From the IMG/VR virus record IMGVR_UViG_3300017605_001304, positions 85,156 through 149,155 of that record: 64,000 bases of DNA, one strand, 5' to 3'. Numbering within the stretch: the first letter of the stretch is position 1; every line of letters begins with the position of its first letter. Both the position numbers and the translations under genes were made by a program. Of this stretch, positions 24,609-32,846 are shown in pieces. This DNA is from a virus. The notes beneath the pieces are model-generated. The model was not told the DNA's origin. It was given only the letters and a program-made list of their open reading frames with translations, and ran no database searches.

Positions 24609-26259
24609 GTCGACCTCCCTGCAGACCCCGGAAGAGTCGGGCTGCGATGTTGCGGACGGACTCCTTGACCGGTTCCTTGTCCTTGTACAGCAGCGGCTGC
24701 TTGCCGGACTTCACGGGCGCGTCCTTGGCCGCTTGCCGATCCACGGTATCGATCTCGACGTCCGGCCCGTACTCCTGGTGGATCCAGTCCTCGATCTCTC
24801 GATCGTTGTAGTCGTAGCCATCGGGCGTCTTGACCGTCTCGAAGTCTTCCCCGAAGACCTCGCGGCCCAGGAAGCGACCATCCTTGGTGTAGATGAAGCG
24901 GATCTCGGGCTGCGAGTCCTGCTTAAAGAACTCGATGTGGCCTCGTCTATCTTTATAGGATCCGCGGTCCTTCAGCAGGTGCCAGTAGATGTTCTCGGCA
25001 GCGAAGTCCTTGATCACCTTATCGTTGTCTTCCCACTCGTTAGGAATACTCTCCATCGTCGGGTGCTGACCGTCCAAGAAGAACCAGTACGTCGAGGTGT
25101 TGTCCGCGCCCCAAAGATGTTCATGCTCACAATCTTGACAATAGTTCTGCCCGCAGTATTCGCAGTTATAGATGTCCTCGGGATCAAAGCTGTCCCCGCA
25201 GCCAGAGCACTCCTCCGTCTCATGATCCACCCAGAATCTCCCGCCGTGCGCATCCTGAATCCGCCGCTGCTGCTCCGACGTGAAGTCGTCCCACTCCAGC
25301 CCGCTGTCGTCCGACAAGCCGTTGACGCGGTTGGTGCAGAAGAGGTCCGCCAACTTCGCCAACGAGTCTTCGTCGTTGGGTTCCTTGTTCGACGGGCCAC
25401 GGATCTGCACCGCGCTCTTGTCGTCGACGTCGACCGTGATCAGCGGCCTCCAGATCTTCGTCTTCGGGTCCAAGGCCCGGTACGAGTAGAGCGTGCCCTC
25501 CCCTGCTCCACAGTGGTGCATCAGCTCACCTTCGAGATCCGACTCGCGACAGTCTAGGTGCACCCAAGCCGAGCCGTCGTCGTACTCAAGCACGATCTCG
25601 CCGAGATCACCCGCCTTGTTCGCGGACCGGATGTCGCCGCGTAGCTGAGCAGCGTACTTCTCACGGAGCTCGGCGACCCGATGTATGAGGCTTGCGGGGT
25701 TGGCCGCCTTTACGTCGAAGTTGATGTTGTCGAGGAGCGTGTCGATGTCGATCTTCGTCTTTTCCGCGATCTCGCCCAGTCCGCGGAGCCCGTCCTGCAG
25801 GTTGTCCTTCACCTGATAGAAATCAAGTGGCATCCAGTCCGCGTTCCACCCAAGGGCCACACAGAGCTTTGCGTAGTAATACTGCGTCGCGCTCACGATC
25901 GCCCGCCCTGCGGGATCTTCGCGGTTTTCCTTTGTGGAAGGCAGCGCGTGCCCGAGAATCTCTCGATACCGGTTCCACGCACCGAGGAGCATCCAACGAA
26001 ACGCCCAGATCGAGCGGTCGTAGCGCTTGAATTGCAGGGCCAGCTCTTCGCCGAGTTTGTAGAGCTGATCAGGATCCGAGAAGATGTTCGCGTTATTCGC
26101 CTGTCGCTTACGGAACTCACTCTCAGGCGGCAGTGCATCGATCATCGCCTTGATCTTCTGCACATGCTTCACGTACGTTGCGAACATGGCGCGCATGTCC
26201 GCCTGCGGGTTACGACCCTCGGCCAGCAGGCGCACGAAGATGTCGTAGACCCGAGCCAT
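24601..26259 (-). CDS. PcfJ-like, zinc-cluster protein A, 552 aa
   Basis: Paralogue of the next gene upstream. The N-terminus is helical (MARVYDIFVRLLAEGRNP). The centre has DLEGELMHHCG (His248, His249, Cys250) followed by LYSYRAL and VQIRGPSNKEP, the arrangement typical of PcfJ-like proteins ('MxHC ... xSxR ... QxxGxxN') known from conjugative plasmids and phages, function unsettled. Six cysteines (351, 354, 366, 369, 374, 377) form a probable double zinc cluster. The end, KESVRNIAARLFRG, is the shared tag. ATG overlaps the previous stop (TGATG). Confidence 0.65.
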   Translation of the reverse strand: MARVYDIFVRLLAEGRNPQADMRAMFATYVKHVQKIKAMIDALPPESEFRKRQANNANIFSDPDQLYKLGEELALQFKRYDRSIWAFRWMLLGAWNRYREILGHALPSTKENREDPAGRAIVSATQYYYAKLCVALGWNADWMPLDFYQVKDNLQDGLRGLGEIAEKTKIDIDTLLDNINFDVKAANPASLIHRVAELREKYAAQLRGDIRSANKAGDLGEIVLEYDDGSAWVHLDCRESDLEGELMHHCGAGEGTLYSYRALDPKTKIWRPLITVDVDDKSAVQIRGPSNKEPNDEDSLAKLADLFCTNRVNGLSDDSGLEWDDFTSEQQRRIQDAHGGRFWVDHETEECSGCGDSFDPEDIYNCEYCGQNYCQDCEHEHLWGADNTSTYWFFLDGQHPTMESIPNEWEDNDKVIKDFAAENIYWHLLKDRGSYKDRRGHIEFFKQDSQPEIRFIYTKDGRFLGREVFGEDFETVKTPDGYDYNDREIEDWIHQEYGPDVEIDTVDRQAAKDAPVKSGKQPLLYKDKEPVKESVRNIAARLFRGLQGGRHE

Positions 26260-28028
26260 CAACGGTCTCCCTGGAAGAGCCTCTTCGCGAGCGCTCGACT
26301 GGACTCCTTTTGCTGGTACAGGAGCGGCTGCTTCCCGGCCTTCACCGGAGCGTCGCGCTTCGCCTGCCGCGACTCGTCCTCGATGTCGACGTCCGGGCCG
26401 TACTGCTGGTAGACCCAGTAGTCGATGTCTGCCTTCGGGACGTTCGCGACGTAGCGCCGGCCTGGAACTCCCTCCGGCTCGTGCGACCGATACCAGTCAT
26501 CTTGACCAGAGAACTGCTCGATGCCGAGCAGTCGTCCATCATGCTTCGAGTAGATGAAGATGGTCTGCGGCGGGTCCTTGCCGTAGTACATCTCGACGTC
26601 TCTACGGGCCACGCCCTTCCAGTCAAAGTCGTACTTATTGTCTGGATTAGCGGCCATGTATTGAAACGCGTCGGTATCCGGCGTCTCGCCCTCATTATCG
26701 TTGTCGCCCCACTTCGTGGGAAGCAGTCCGTCCCACACCAACTGGCCGTCGACGTAGGCCCAGACTTGGATCGTATCGCCCCAGAGCTCGTCCTCCTCAT
26801 GACCACCGATACAATCGTTACAGTAGAGTTCGTCGCAGTATTCGCACTTGTTCAGCTCGTCCTCGTCGAACCGATCTCCGCAGCCCTCGCACTTCTCGCG
26901 GTTGTCCTCTTCCGGCTCGTTGTCGCCGTCATCAGCATCTTGCTCGCGGTGGCCGGGGTAAACGTGGCGAGAGTCGGTAAAGGTAAAGCCGGGGTTCTCG
27001 CTCTGGATCTTGGCGACCTGCTCCGGGGTGAAGTTGCTCTTCTGGACGTCGCCCCCGTACGTCGTCCCGCGCATCCACTTGGCGGTCGCGAGCAGGTCGG
27101 TGAGCTTCTCCCAGGCTTTCGGGTCGTCGTCGAGCACGGCGTTGGCCGACCCACGGAACTGCGCGACGCGGTGGTCGTGCGTCAGCCCGACGTTGTAGAC
27201 GGGCTGCCAGCCCTTGCCGCTCGGAGCCTTCTCGCGGTAGGAGAGCTGGTCCCCGCCCGACGAGCCGCCGCAGTGGTGCATCAACTCGCCTTCGAGATCC
27301 GACTGCGTGCACTTCAAGTTCAGCCAGACTGCTCCGTCCGGGTACTTGACGACGACCTCGCCGACAGCACCTTGCTTGTTCGCGGTGGTGATGTCGCCCA
27401 TGAGCTCGGCGCGGAAGTCCGCTTCGATCTTCTTATAGACAGAAGGCAGATGACTACTTGGCATCGGAACCACGAAGCCGCCCTTTGCCAGGATCGTGTC
27501 CACCGGCTGCGTCGTCTTCTTGTTCACCTTTTCAGCAATCTCAAGAATCGCCGTCAGTATTGCAGTAACTCTGTCCGTAGGCAGTGGCCCGTTACCTAGA
27601 GTCGGATCCACCCTGCGAACGATCGCAGCCACGGCTTCCATCAGGGAATTGTAAAACCCCTCCCATTCCACAGAATGGCTATTCGCTGCCCGCTGGACAC
27701 ATAGGTTATGAATAAGACGATTCACTACGATTGCAAGCATCCATCTCCACGCCTGAATCGCGTACGTATACGAACCGAGACGCTTACAGAGCTGAAACGC
27801 AACCTCGTCCTCCGGCTGGTCTACGTAGCGCCGCAAGGCGCCTAGCTCGTTTTGTAGCGCCTGCGTAAGAGGTTGATAATTAGGATCGCTATCGGCCTTC
27901 GCGAGCACCTCCGGCGTGAAGATCCTCTCGATCCGCCGGATGGCGGCGTGGCCGATCTCCCGCATGTCGGTAAAGGGATTCCGCCCCTCCAGCAGAGCTT
28001 GCAGGAAGAAGTCCTTGGGAGAGGCCAT
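26259..28028 (-). CDS. PcfJ-like, zinc-cluster protein B, 589 aa
   Basis: Same architecture as protein A: MASPKDFFLQALLEGRNP, LEGELMHHCGG at 245-255 with LSYREK and AQFRGSAN, then cysteines 380, 383, 395, 398, 403, 406. Both share a C-terminal DAPVK.GKQPLLY.. segment leading to the tag (here ESSRALAKRLFQGDR). The two genes are an evident tandem duplication that has diverged strongly. Role in the virion or in early infection is open. Confidence 0.65.
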   Translation of the reverse strand: MASPKDFFLQALLEGRNPFTDMREIGHAAIRRIERIFTPEVLAKADSDPNYQPLTQALQNELGALRRYVDQPEDEVAFQLCKRLGSYTYAIQAWRWMLAIVVNRLIHNLCVQRAANSHSVEWEGFYNSLMEAVAAIVRRVDPTLGNGPLPTDRVTAILTAILEIAEKVNKKTTQPVDTILAKGGFVVPMPSSHLPSVYKKIEADFRAELMGDITTANKQGAVGEVVVKYPDGAVWLNLKCTQSDLEGELMHHCGGSSGGDQLSYREKAPSGKGWQPVYNVGLTHDHRVAQFRGSANAVLDDDPKAWEKLTDLLATAKWMRGTTYGGDVQKSNFTPEQVAKIQSENPGFTFTDSRHVYPGHREQDADDGDNEPEEDNREKCEGCGDRFDEDELNKCEYCDELYCNDCIGGHEEDELWGDTIQVWAYVDGQLVWDGLLPTKWGDNDNEGETPDTDAFQYMAANPDNKYDFDWKGVARRDVEMYYGKDPPQTIFIYSKHDGRLLGIEQFSGQDDWYRSHEPEGVPGRRYVANVPKADIDYWVYQQYGPDVDIEDESRQAKRDAPVKAGKQPLLYQQKESSRALAKRLFQGDR

Positions 28029-28037
28029 TCCGTCTCC

Positions 28038-30485
28038 TTAGATCGATGAGACCCACAACGAGAGCTTGCCGGTGCCGCTCATCGTGCGCACGTCGACGCG
28101 CAGGCTCTGCGCACCGGTCGTCGGGAAGATCATCTCGGTGCCGTGCCGGTAGTTCGTCTCGGACGTGTCGCTGCGGATGTCCAGGTTCTTGCAGAGCTTT
28201 GTGTCTCGCCACGTCGTGAGATCCGGGCAGTCCCCGTCCTGCGCCGACCAGACGATGTCGAGCGTGCACGACGGCTGCGTCGCGGCGTCGTTCTCGAACT
28301 CGACGTGCAGCACAGCCCCTTGCGCCATCGCCCCGAGCACGTACGTCGTCGTACCGGCCGTCGGCGCGGAGATCTTGTCGAACTCCTTCTGGAAGAAGTT
28401 CTGCACCAGCGCGACGTCGTTCTCAACCGTGACGTTCACCGTCGTGGACGTCGTCGTATTCCCGGCCGCGTCCCGCGCCGTCGCCGTGAGCGCGTGCGCC
28501 CCGTTCAGGGCCGTCGTCGTGTCCCAGCTCACCGTGTACGGCGCCACCAGGACCTCGGCGCCGAGGTTGTTCCCGTCGAGCTTGAACTGCACGCCGACCA
28601 CCGCCACGTTGTCCGCGGCGTCCGCAGCCACCAGGACCAGCTCTGAGACCGTCGCCTCATCGACCGGGCTGGTCAGGCTGACCGTCGGCGGGGTCAAGTC
28701 CGTCGCCGGGGGCGTCGCGCCCTGCTCGAAGGCTCCGGCGTCCAGCGTCGCATCCGCCGTCGAGCGAATGTAGCCCAGGTAGTCCCGGTAGAGCATCGGC
28801 AACGAGCCGCCGATGTTCTTCGCCGCGCTGCCGGAGACCAGACTGAAGTCGTGGCCCGCCGAGTTCGTGAAGATCGGATCCGTGCCGGTGTTGTTCGACT
28901 GGAAGAGTCCGAGCGGGTCGAAGCCCGCCGTCTGCCACTGCACGAAGGTCTTGTTCCCGTTGTTGAACGAGAACGCGCCGTTCGTGGACGTCGAGTCGCC
29001 GGAGTTCGAGTAGTAGAAGTTCCGGTTGCAGTTCACGTACAGGTAGTCGTCGCTGCTGCCCTGCGCCCCGAAGCCGAGCTGCACGAACTTCTTGTCCGCC
29101 ACGTCCACGTCCGACGTACGGAAGACGATGTTGTTGCGGATCTGAATCGTGCGGACGCCGTTGGTGTAGATGCCGCCGTTGCCGCTGGCATAGACCGTGT
29201 TGCCGTAGACGCCGACGTTCTGGGTGCGCTCGGTCGGGAAGTTCTGGTTCGAGAAGCCAAGCTGAATGCCGTAGAGGCAGTTCTCGAAGACGTTGTTCTT
29301 GATCACGCCCCGGTTGACGTAGTAGGCCGTCATGCCGTCACCGGTGCAGTTCTGGAAGTAGCACGCCTCCATCCAGAGGTCCTGCGCCTCCGAGCTACCG
29401 TCGACGCTTCCGTTCGAGCCGACGCCCGCGCCCTCGTTGGCGTTCTTGAACGTGCAGCCGTACAGCATGTACTTCTGGCAGCCGGAGAGCAGCAACGCCG
29501 ACTGGACGCCGTTGCTGAAGCCGTCGTACGTCCCACCTCGGATTTCGAGGAGGTCGCCGTGGAAGTAGGCGTTGGTGGCACGGCCGGGCGAGTTGTTGTA
29601 GCAGTTGGCGTTGATCACGCCGTACCACGAGATGCGCCCGCCGCCGTTGCTGAAGCCCATGCCGCCACCGCCCGGGATCCCGAGGTGGCCGGTGGCTTCG
29701 CAGTTCGCCCAAGTGACCTTCTTCGAGGCGACGTTGCCGTCGGTGGCCTCGAACGTCCCGTTCACCTGCTTGCAGCCGTCGAAGGTCGAGCCGAAGGCCG
29801 TTGCTCCGACCCAGCCCTGCCCCGGCGTCGGCCAACGGAATTCCCAGTTCTTGATCAGGATCGACTCGCCCCAGTTGTCGGTGAAGTGACCATTGTTCCC
29901 CTGGTAGAGGCTGACCCCTTCGCTGATCGAGATGATCGGGTTCGCGCCCGAGCCGTAGGTGTCGCCGATCATCGGGTGCGTGAAGACGCCGGTGTCCCCG
30001 TTCCCGCCGTTGTTTGAGTAGGTGAACGTGTCGCCCCGGTTCAGCAGGATCTTCTTCGGCTGGCCAGTAACTCGCGGCGGGTAGAGACCGCCGACGCCGT
30101 TGAACGCGACCTGGAACGCCTTGAGCGGCGTCTGGTACGGCGCGTTCTGGGAGCCGTTGCCGGTCGAGTCGTTGCCGCTGCTCGCGACGTAGATCGTGCC
30201 CCAGGCCGGGTTCCAGTTGCTGACCACGACCTGGAACGTCGTCGAGTTCGTCGCACCGAGATCGTCCGTCACCGTGAGCTGGACGTTGTAGGTCCCTGCA
30301 GTGTCGAAGCGGTGCGATGCGATCGGGCCGTAAAGCACCGGCGACCCGTCCGCGAAGTTCCAAGCGTAGTCGACGATCGTTCGACCGGTGTCGAAGGTTG
30401 AGTTGAGTCCGTGGAAGCGCTCCCACGTGTAGCCCGCGAGGTGCATCGTCTCGCCGGGCTCGGCGATGATTGCTACGAGCGCCAT
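28038..30485 (-). CDS. PKD plus right-handed beta-helix tailspike-like protein, 815 aa
   Basis: Residues 5-92 are a PKD-type domain (DYAWNFADG, HRFDTAGTYNVQLTVTDDLG). About 95-595 form a parallel beta-helix with IYVASSGNDSTGNG, IKNWEFRW, GVIKNNVFENCLYGIQLG, VYGNTVYASGNGGIYTNG and IRNNIVFRTS rungs, as in pectate-lyase-like and tailspike folds. About 605-690 is an Ig-like unit (PPTVSLTSPVDEATV..). The last 125 residues are the FQKEF domain also made as small separate proteins. It probably binds or cuts a host polysaccharide. Confidence 0.7.
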   Translation of the reverse strand: MALVAIIAEPGETMHLAGYTWERFHGLNSTFDTGRTIVDYAWNFADGSPVLYGPIASHRFDTAGTYNVQLTVTDDLGATNSTTFQVVVSNWNPAWGTIYVASSGNDSTGNGSQNAPYQTPLKAFQVAFNGVGGLYPPRVTGQPKKILLNRGDTFTYSNNGGNGDTGVFTHPMIGDTYGSGANPIISISEGVSLYQGNNGHFTDNWGESILIKNWEFRWPTPGQGWVGATAFGSTFDGCKQVNGTFEATDGNVASKKVTWANCEATGHLGIPGGGGMGFSNGGGRISWYGVINANCYNNSPGRATNAYFHGDLLEIRGGTYDGFSNGVQSALLLSGCQKYMLYGCTFKNANEGAGVGSNGSVDGSSEAQDLWMEACYFQNCTGDGMTAYYVNRGVIKNNVFENCLYGIQLGFSNQNFPTERTQNVGVYGNTVYASGNGGIYTNGVRTIQIRNNIVFRTSDVDVADKKFVQLGFGAQGSSDDYLYVNCNRNFYYSNSGDSTSTNGAFSFNNGNKTFVQWQTAGFDPLGLFQSNNTGTDPIFTNSAGHDFSLVSGSAAKNIGGSLPMLYRDYLGYIRSTADATLDAGAFEQGATPPATDLTPPTVSLTSPVDEATVSELVLVAADAADNVAVVGVQFKLDGNNLGAEVLVAPYTVSWDTTTALNGAHALTATARDAAGNTTTSTTVNVTVENDVALVQNFFQKEFDKISAPTAGTTTYVLGAMAQGAVLHVEFENDAATQPSCTLDIVWSAQDGDCPDLTTWRDTKLCKNLDIRSDTSETNYRHGTEMIFPTTGAQSLRVDVRTMSGTGKLSLWVSSI

Positions 30486-30494
30486 GTGTCCTCC

Positions 30495-30875
30495 TTAGAG
30501 CGCAGCGACCCAGACCGAAACGGCACCGGAACCTGCGATGCTGCCGACGTCGACACGTAGAGCCCGCGCACCCGAGGAGTTGAAGTTGAGCTCCGAGCCG
30601 TGCCGCCACAGCGGCGGCGTACCGGTCTGCTGGGTGTCGGCCTGGATGTCGAGGTTGACCGAGGTCTGCTGCTGGAACTGCTTGGTCGTCAGGTCCCCCG
30701 AGATCCACAGCACGCGGATCACGCAGGACGGCTGTGTCGCGGCGTTGTTCTGGAGCTCGACCTTGATCACGACGCCTTGGGCCGCCGCCGACAGCGTGTA
30801 CGTATTCGTGCCGGTCGTCGCGGTCGAGACCGCGTTATGCTCCTTCGCGAACGTGTTCCGCGTGAGAGCGGGCAT
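30495..30875 (-). CDS. FQKEF-domain protein, 126 aa
   Basis: ATG at 30875 follows GGAGGTCTC. NTFAKEHNAV, NTYTLSAAAQGVVIKVELQN, ATQPSCVIRVLWISGD, LRVDVGSIAGSGAVSVWVAAL: very close to the C-terminal domain of the adjacent tailspike (TTYVLGAMAQG, ATQPSCTLDIVW). Probably a duplicate of that domain set free as its own gene. First gene of the leftward block facing the divergent promoter region. Confidence 0.6.
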   Translation of the reverse strand: MPALTRNTFAKEHNAVSTATTGTNTYTLSAAAQGVVIKVELQNNAATQPSCVIRVLWISGDLTTKQFQQQTSVNLDIQADTQQTGTPPLWRHGSELNFNSSGARALRVDVGSIAGSGAVSVWVAAL

Positions 30876-30926
30876 GAGACCTCCATCGTGCGCGTAGCGC
30901 ACACCTCTCCCGGGGCGGGAGGGACG

Positions 30927-30954
30927 TTGACACGACCTGTATTACAGGTATGCT
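30927..30954 (+). promoter_or_regulatory. Sigma70-like promoter for the plus-strand island
   Basis: A perfect -35 hexamer TTGACA (30927-30932), a 16-base spacer and a -10-like TATGCT (30949-30954) lie 36 bases before the first plus-strand start. A host sigma70-type polymerase could read it, so the island may be expressed early. Confidence 0.6.
30935..30949. promoter_or_regulatory. Operator-like perfect palindrome between -35 and -10
   Basis: A 15-base perfect inverted repeat, ACCTGTA-T-TACAGGT, occupies the promoter spacer. Its CTGT...ACAG halves recall binding sites of LexA- or phage-repressor-type proteins, but the spacing differs from the E. coli LexA box. A repressor binding here would block the promoter. 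Confidence 0.55.
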
Positions 30955-30989
30955 GAGGCCCGCCTTTCGAGCCCAAGAGGAGACTGAGC

Positions 30990-31148
30990 ATGTACCGATT
31001 CGCGCTGACCTTCGGGGCCCTGCTGATCCTGTCCGGGCTGTGCAGCCTGCTGATCTTCGGGGACTTCACCTGGGCCGACGCCGGGCTCGCGCTCACGGGC
31101 GCGCTGCTGGGTCGTCACTTCGGCCGCCGTGCAGGGCGCTTCTCGTGA
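30990..31148 (+). CDS. Small membrane protein, 52 aa
   Basis: ATG behind AGGAG. Two hydrophobic stretches (FGALLILSGLCSLLIFG and AGLALTGALLG) separated by DFTWAD, with a basic end RHFGRRAGRFS: a hairpin membrane protein. First gene of the plus-strand island. Function unknown. Confidence 0.6.
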   Translation: MYRFALTFGALLILSGLCSLLIFGDFTWADAGLALTGALLGRHFGRRAGRFS

Positions 31149-31378
31149 GCCCCTCCAACAACGAACTTCGGGTCCTACGGAAGCACGCCGACCGCATCGG
31201 CTTGGACCTGGAGTACGATCCGTCCGGGCGCTGGGACTACCCTTGGAAGTTCACGCGCCGCAAGAGCCGCTACGAGTGGCGGGTCAAGACGATCGATCGA
31301 GTACACTTCCACCTGGGCAACGAGCTCAGTCGGACGAAGCGTCTGAAGCGCATCGCGACGAGGCTCGTCGGAGCATGA
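31145..31378 (+). CDS. Basic hypothetical protein, 77 aa
   Basis: GTG start overlaps the preceding TGA (GTGA) with no clear ribosome site, so it is probably translated by coupling. Arg/Lys-rich (VLRKHADRIGLDLEYD, WKFTRRKSRYEWRVK, TKRLKRIATRLVG). Small nucleic-acid-binding protein is possible from charge alone. Confidence 0.5.
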   Translation: MSPSNNELRVLRKHADRIGLDLEYDPSGRWDYPWKFTRRKSRYEWRVKTIDRVHFHLGNELSRTKRLKRIATRLVGA

Positions 31379-31392
31379 AGAAGGAGATGAGC

Positions 31393-31512
31393 ATGGATCG
31401 CGTCTTCCGTTTCTATCGGGCACATCCTCGGGCAACGCTGGTCCTCGCAGCCGCGGCGGACCTCTGCGTCTTGGCCGGTCTCGGACTGATCGTCCGGGCG
31501 ATTTGGAGCTGA
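31393..31512 (+). CDS. Single-pass membrane peptide, 39 aa
   Basis: ATG at 31393 with AAGGAG seven bases upstream; an in-frame ATG at 31375 overlapping the previous stop is the alternative (45 aa). Basic N-terminus MDRVFRFYRAHPRA, then one hydrophobic helix ending LIVRAIWS. Confidence 0.5.
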   Translation: MDRVFRFYRAHPRATLVLAAAADLCVLAGLGLIVRAIWS

Positions 31513-31514
31513 CC

Positions 31515-31778
31515 GTGCAGTTCTACATCACCCAACCTGACGGCACGACGCGGACGACCGAGATCCCAGACGAGGTCGTGGTCGCTGCAACGTCGCTCCA
31601 GATGGATGGCAAGCAGGCCATCACCGACAAGAGCAAGTCGTCTTGGGCCGATCTGATGGGCGCTGTCACGAAGGCGCTGCTCGACGCGGAGGACCGCGGT
31701 CGGCAGAAGGGGCGCGAGGACGTGAAGGCCAAACTGGCCGAGCTCGTCGACCGGCTCCTCACGGGGACCCTGCCGTGA
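31515..31778 (+). CDS. Hypothetical protein, 87 aa
   Basis: GTG start with GGAG seven bases upstream. Beta-hairpin start (QFYITQPDGTTRTTEI) and a helical remainder (WADLMGAVTKALLDAEDRGR). Stop overlaps the next start. Not recognised. Confidence 0.5.
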   Translation: MQFYITQPDGTTRTTEIPDEVVVAATSLQMDGKQAITDKSKSSWADLMGAVTKALLDAEDRGRQKGREDVKAKLAELVDRLLTGTLP

Positions 31779-31981
31779 ACGCGCACATCTACAGCGGCAT
31801 GAACCTGCGCGACGCGCTGGATGCTGCGTTGCGCCTCGGTGTGCCGGTCGAGCATCTCCGCGGCACCGGAGAAGTGATGGTCGGAATCGGTGCGGACCGC
31901 GTCCGCGTGAACCGGCGTCGGAAGGACGCGCCGCGTTCCATGCTCGCGATCATCCGACGCTACGTCAGGAAGGCAGGCTGA
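31775..31981 (+). CDS. Small alpha/beta protein, HicA-like layout, 68 aa
   Basis: GTG start in a GTGA overlap. Helix LRDALDAALRLGVPVEHL, strand-turn-strand GEVMVGIGADRVRVN, then basic helix RRKDAPRSMLAIIRRYV. The order recalls the small double-stranded-RNA-binding-like fold of HicA, but no catalytic His in the usual GSH motif is seen, so toxin activity is not claimed. Confidence 0.45.
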   Translation: MNAHIYSGMNLRDALDAALRLGVPVEHLRGTGEVMVGIGADRVRVNRRRKDAPRSMLAIIRRYVRKAG

Positions 31982-31982
31982 C

Positions 31983-32270
31983 GTGGCCGTGGAGATACAG
32001 GCCGTCCCCTTCCGCGCCCTTCTCTCGACAGAGGTCGCAAGAAGTCCACGTCGTTTCGACTTCCAGCACAACCCGCAGATTCGGCGGGAGCCGGGGCTCG
32101 ACACACAAGGGCGTCAGCTCAAGCGAGCGTTCGTGCTGCGGTGCAAGTGCGGCCTTCATGTAGACTTCGGCCTGCGCTACGGTAAGGCCAGGGATGCGCA
32201 GAACGACCACGTACGGAAGCACTGGGACGAGCTTCCGTCCCAGAAGGAGACGACCCATGCCTCACGCTGA
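31983..32270 (+). CDS. Hypothetical CxC protein, 95 aa
   Basis: GTG start two bases after the previous stop. RAFVLRCKCGLHVDFGL with Cys-x-Cys and later His residues could bind a metal. End overlaps the next gene by 14 bases. Not recognised. Confidence 0.5.
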   Translation: MAVEIQAVPFRALLSTEVARSPRRFDFQHNPQIRREPGLDTQGRQLKRAFVLRCKCGLHVDFGLRYGKARDAQNDHVRKHWDELPSQKETTHASR

Positions 32271-32448
32271 AGACCGCTGCGATACCCCCAAGCACGACCG
32301 GCGCGAGAGCATCGTGACGGTGCGCGGGAAGCGGATGTGCGCCGAGTGCTGGCAGGCGCACTGCGGCAAGCCGCCCGAGCAGCCGTACGATGCGACGCTC
32401 CTGCCCGAAGGTCTGCGGGCCAGGACGAAGCCGTACGTCCCGTCATGA
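32257..32448 (+). CDS. Small cysteine/histidine protein, 63 aa
   Basis: ATG with AAGGAG upstream. RCDTPKHDRR and MCAECWQAHCGKP give a possible zinc site, as in small phage regulators. Translationally coupled to the next gene (ATGA). Confidence 0.5.
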   Translation: MPHAEDRCDTPKHDRRESIVTVRGKRMCAECWQAHCGKPPEQPYDATLLPEGLRARTKPYVPS

Positions 32449-32846
32449 GCCTCAGCGACGACGAGCTCAAGGCGATCGTGCAGCGGGTCAAGTTCAAGGG
32501 CGCCGCGTTCTACGTGGACGGCAGGACGATCCGCTTCAGCCTGAGCATCGAGCTCATCGACGGCGCACTACGGGAGCTCAAGGGAGCCGCGCTGGGGATC
32601 GTCCCGACGCCCGTCGACGGCTGGGAGTCTGAGCAGCACGTGCTCCGCGCGATCCAGACGACGTTCATCTGCTGGGCGCTGCACGAGATCCGGGAGCGGC
32701 TGTTCCTCGACGGGCATCACGTGACGGAGCCTCACCCCAACGGGCCCTCGGTCGACATGGTCCGGCAGACCGTCGAGTTGTTAGCGGCGCTCGGGTTCTG
32801 TAGGGTGATGGCGCATGGCGAATCCGAAGCAGCCGTGGGAGGGTGA
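32445..32846 (+). CDS. Hypothetical protein, 133 aa
   Basis: Begins MSLSDDELKAIVQRVKF; amphipathic strands and helices follow, with HVLRAIQTTFICWALHEIRE in the middle. Overlaps the next gene by 32 bases. Not recognised. Confidence 0.5.
   Translation: MSLSDDELKAIVQRVKFKGAAFYVDGRTIRFSLSIELIDGALRELKGAALGIVPTPVDGWESEQHVLRAIQTTFICWALHEIRERLFLDGHHVTEPHPNGPSVDMVRQTVELLAALGFCRVMAHGESEAAVGG

Noticed and set aside
31775-31981. HicA toxin gene
   Set aside because: Fold-like order only; no catalytic His and no HicB partner next to it.
32445-32846. RERLFLDG in the 133-aa plus-strand protein as another packaging tag
   Set aside because: It is in mid-protein without the ESxRxxA lead and is probably chance.
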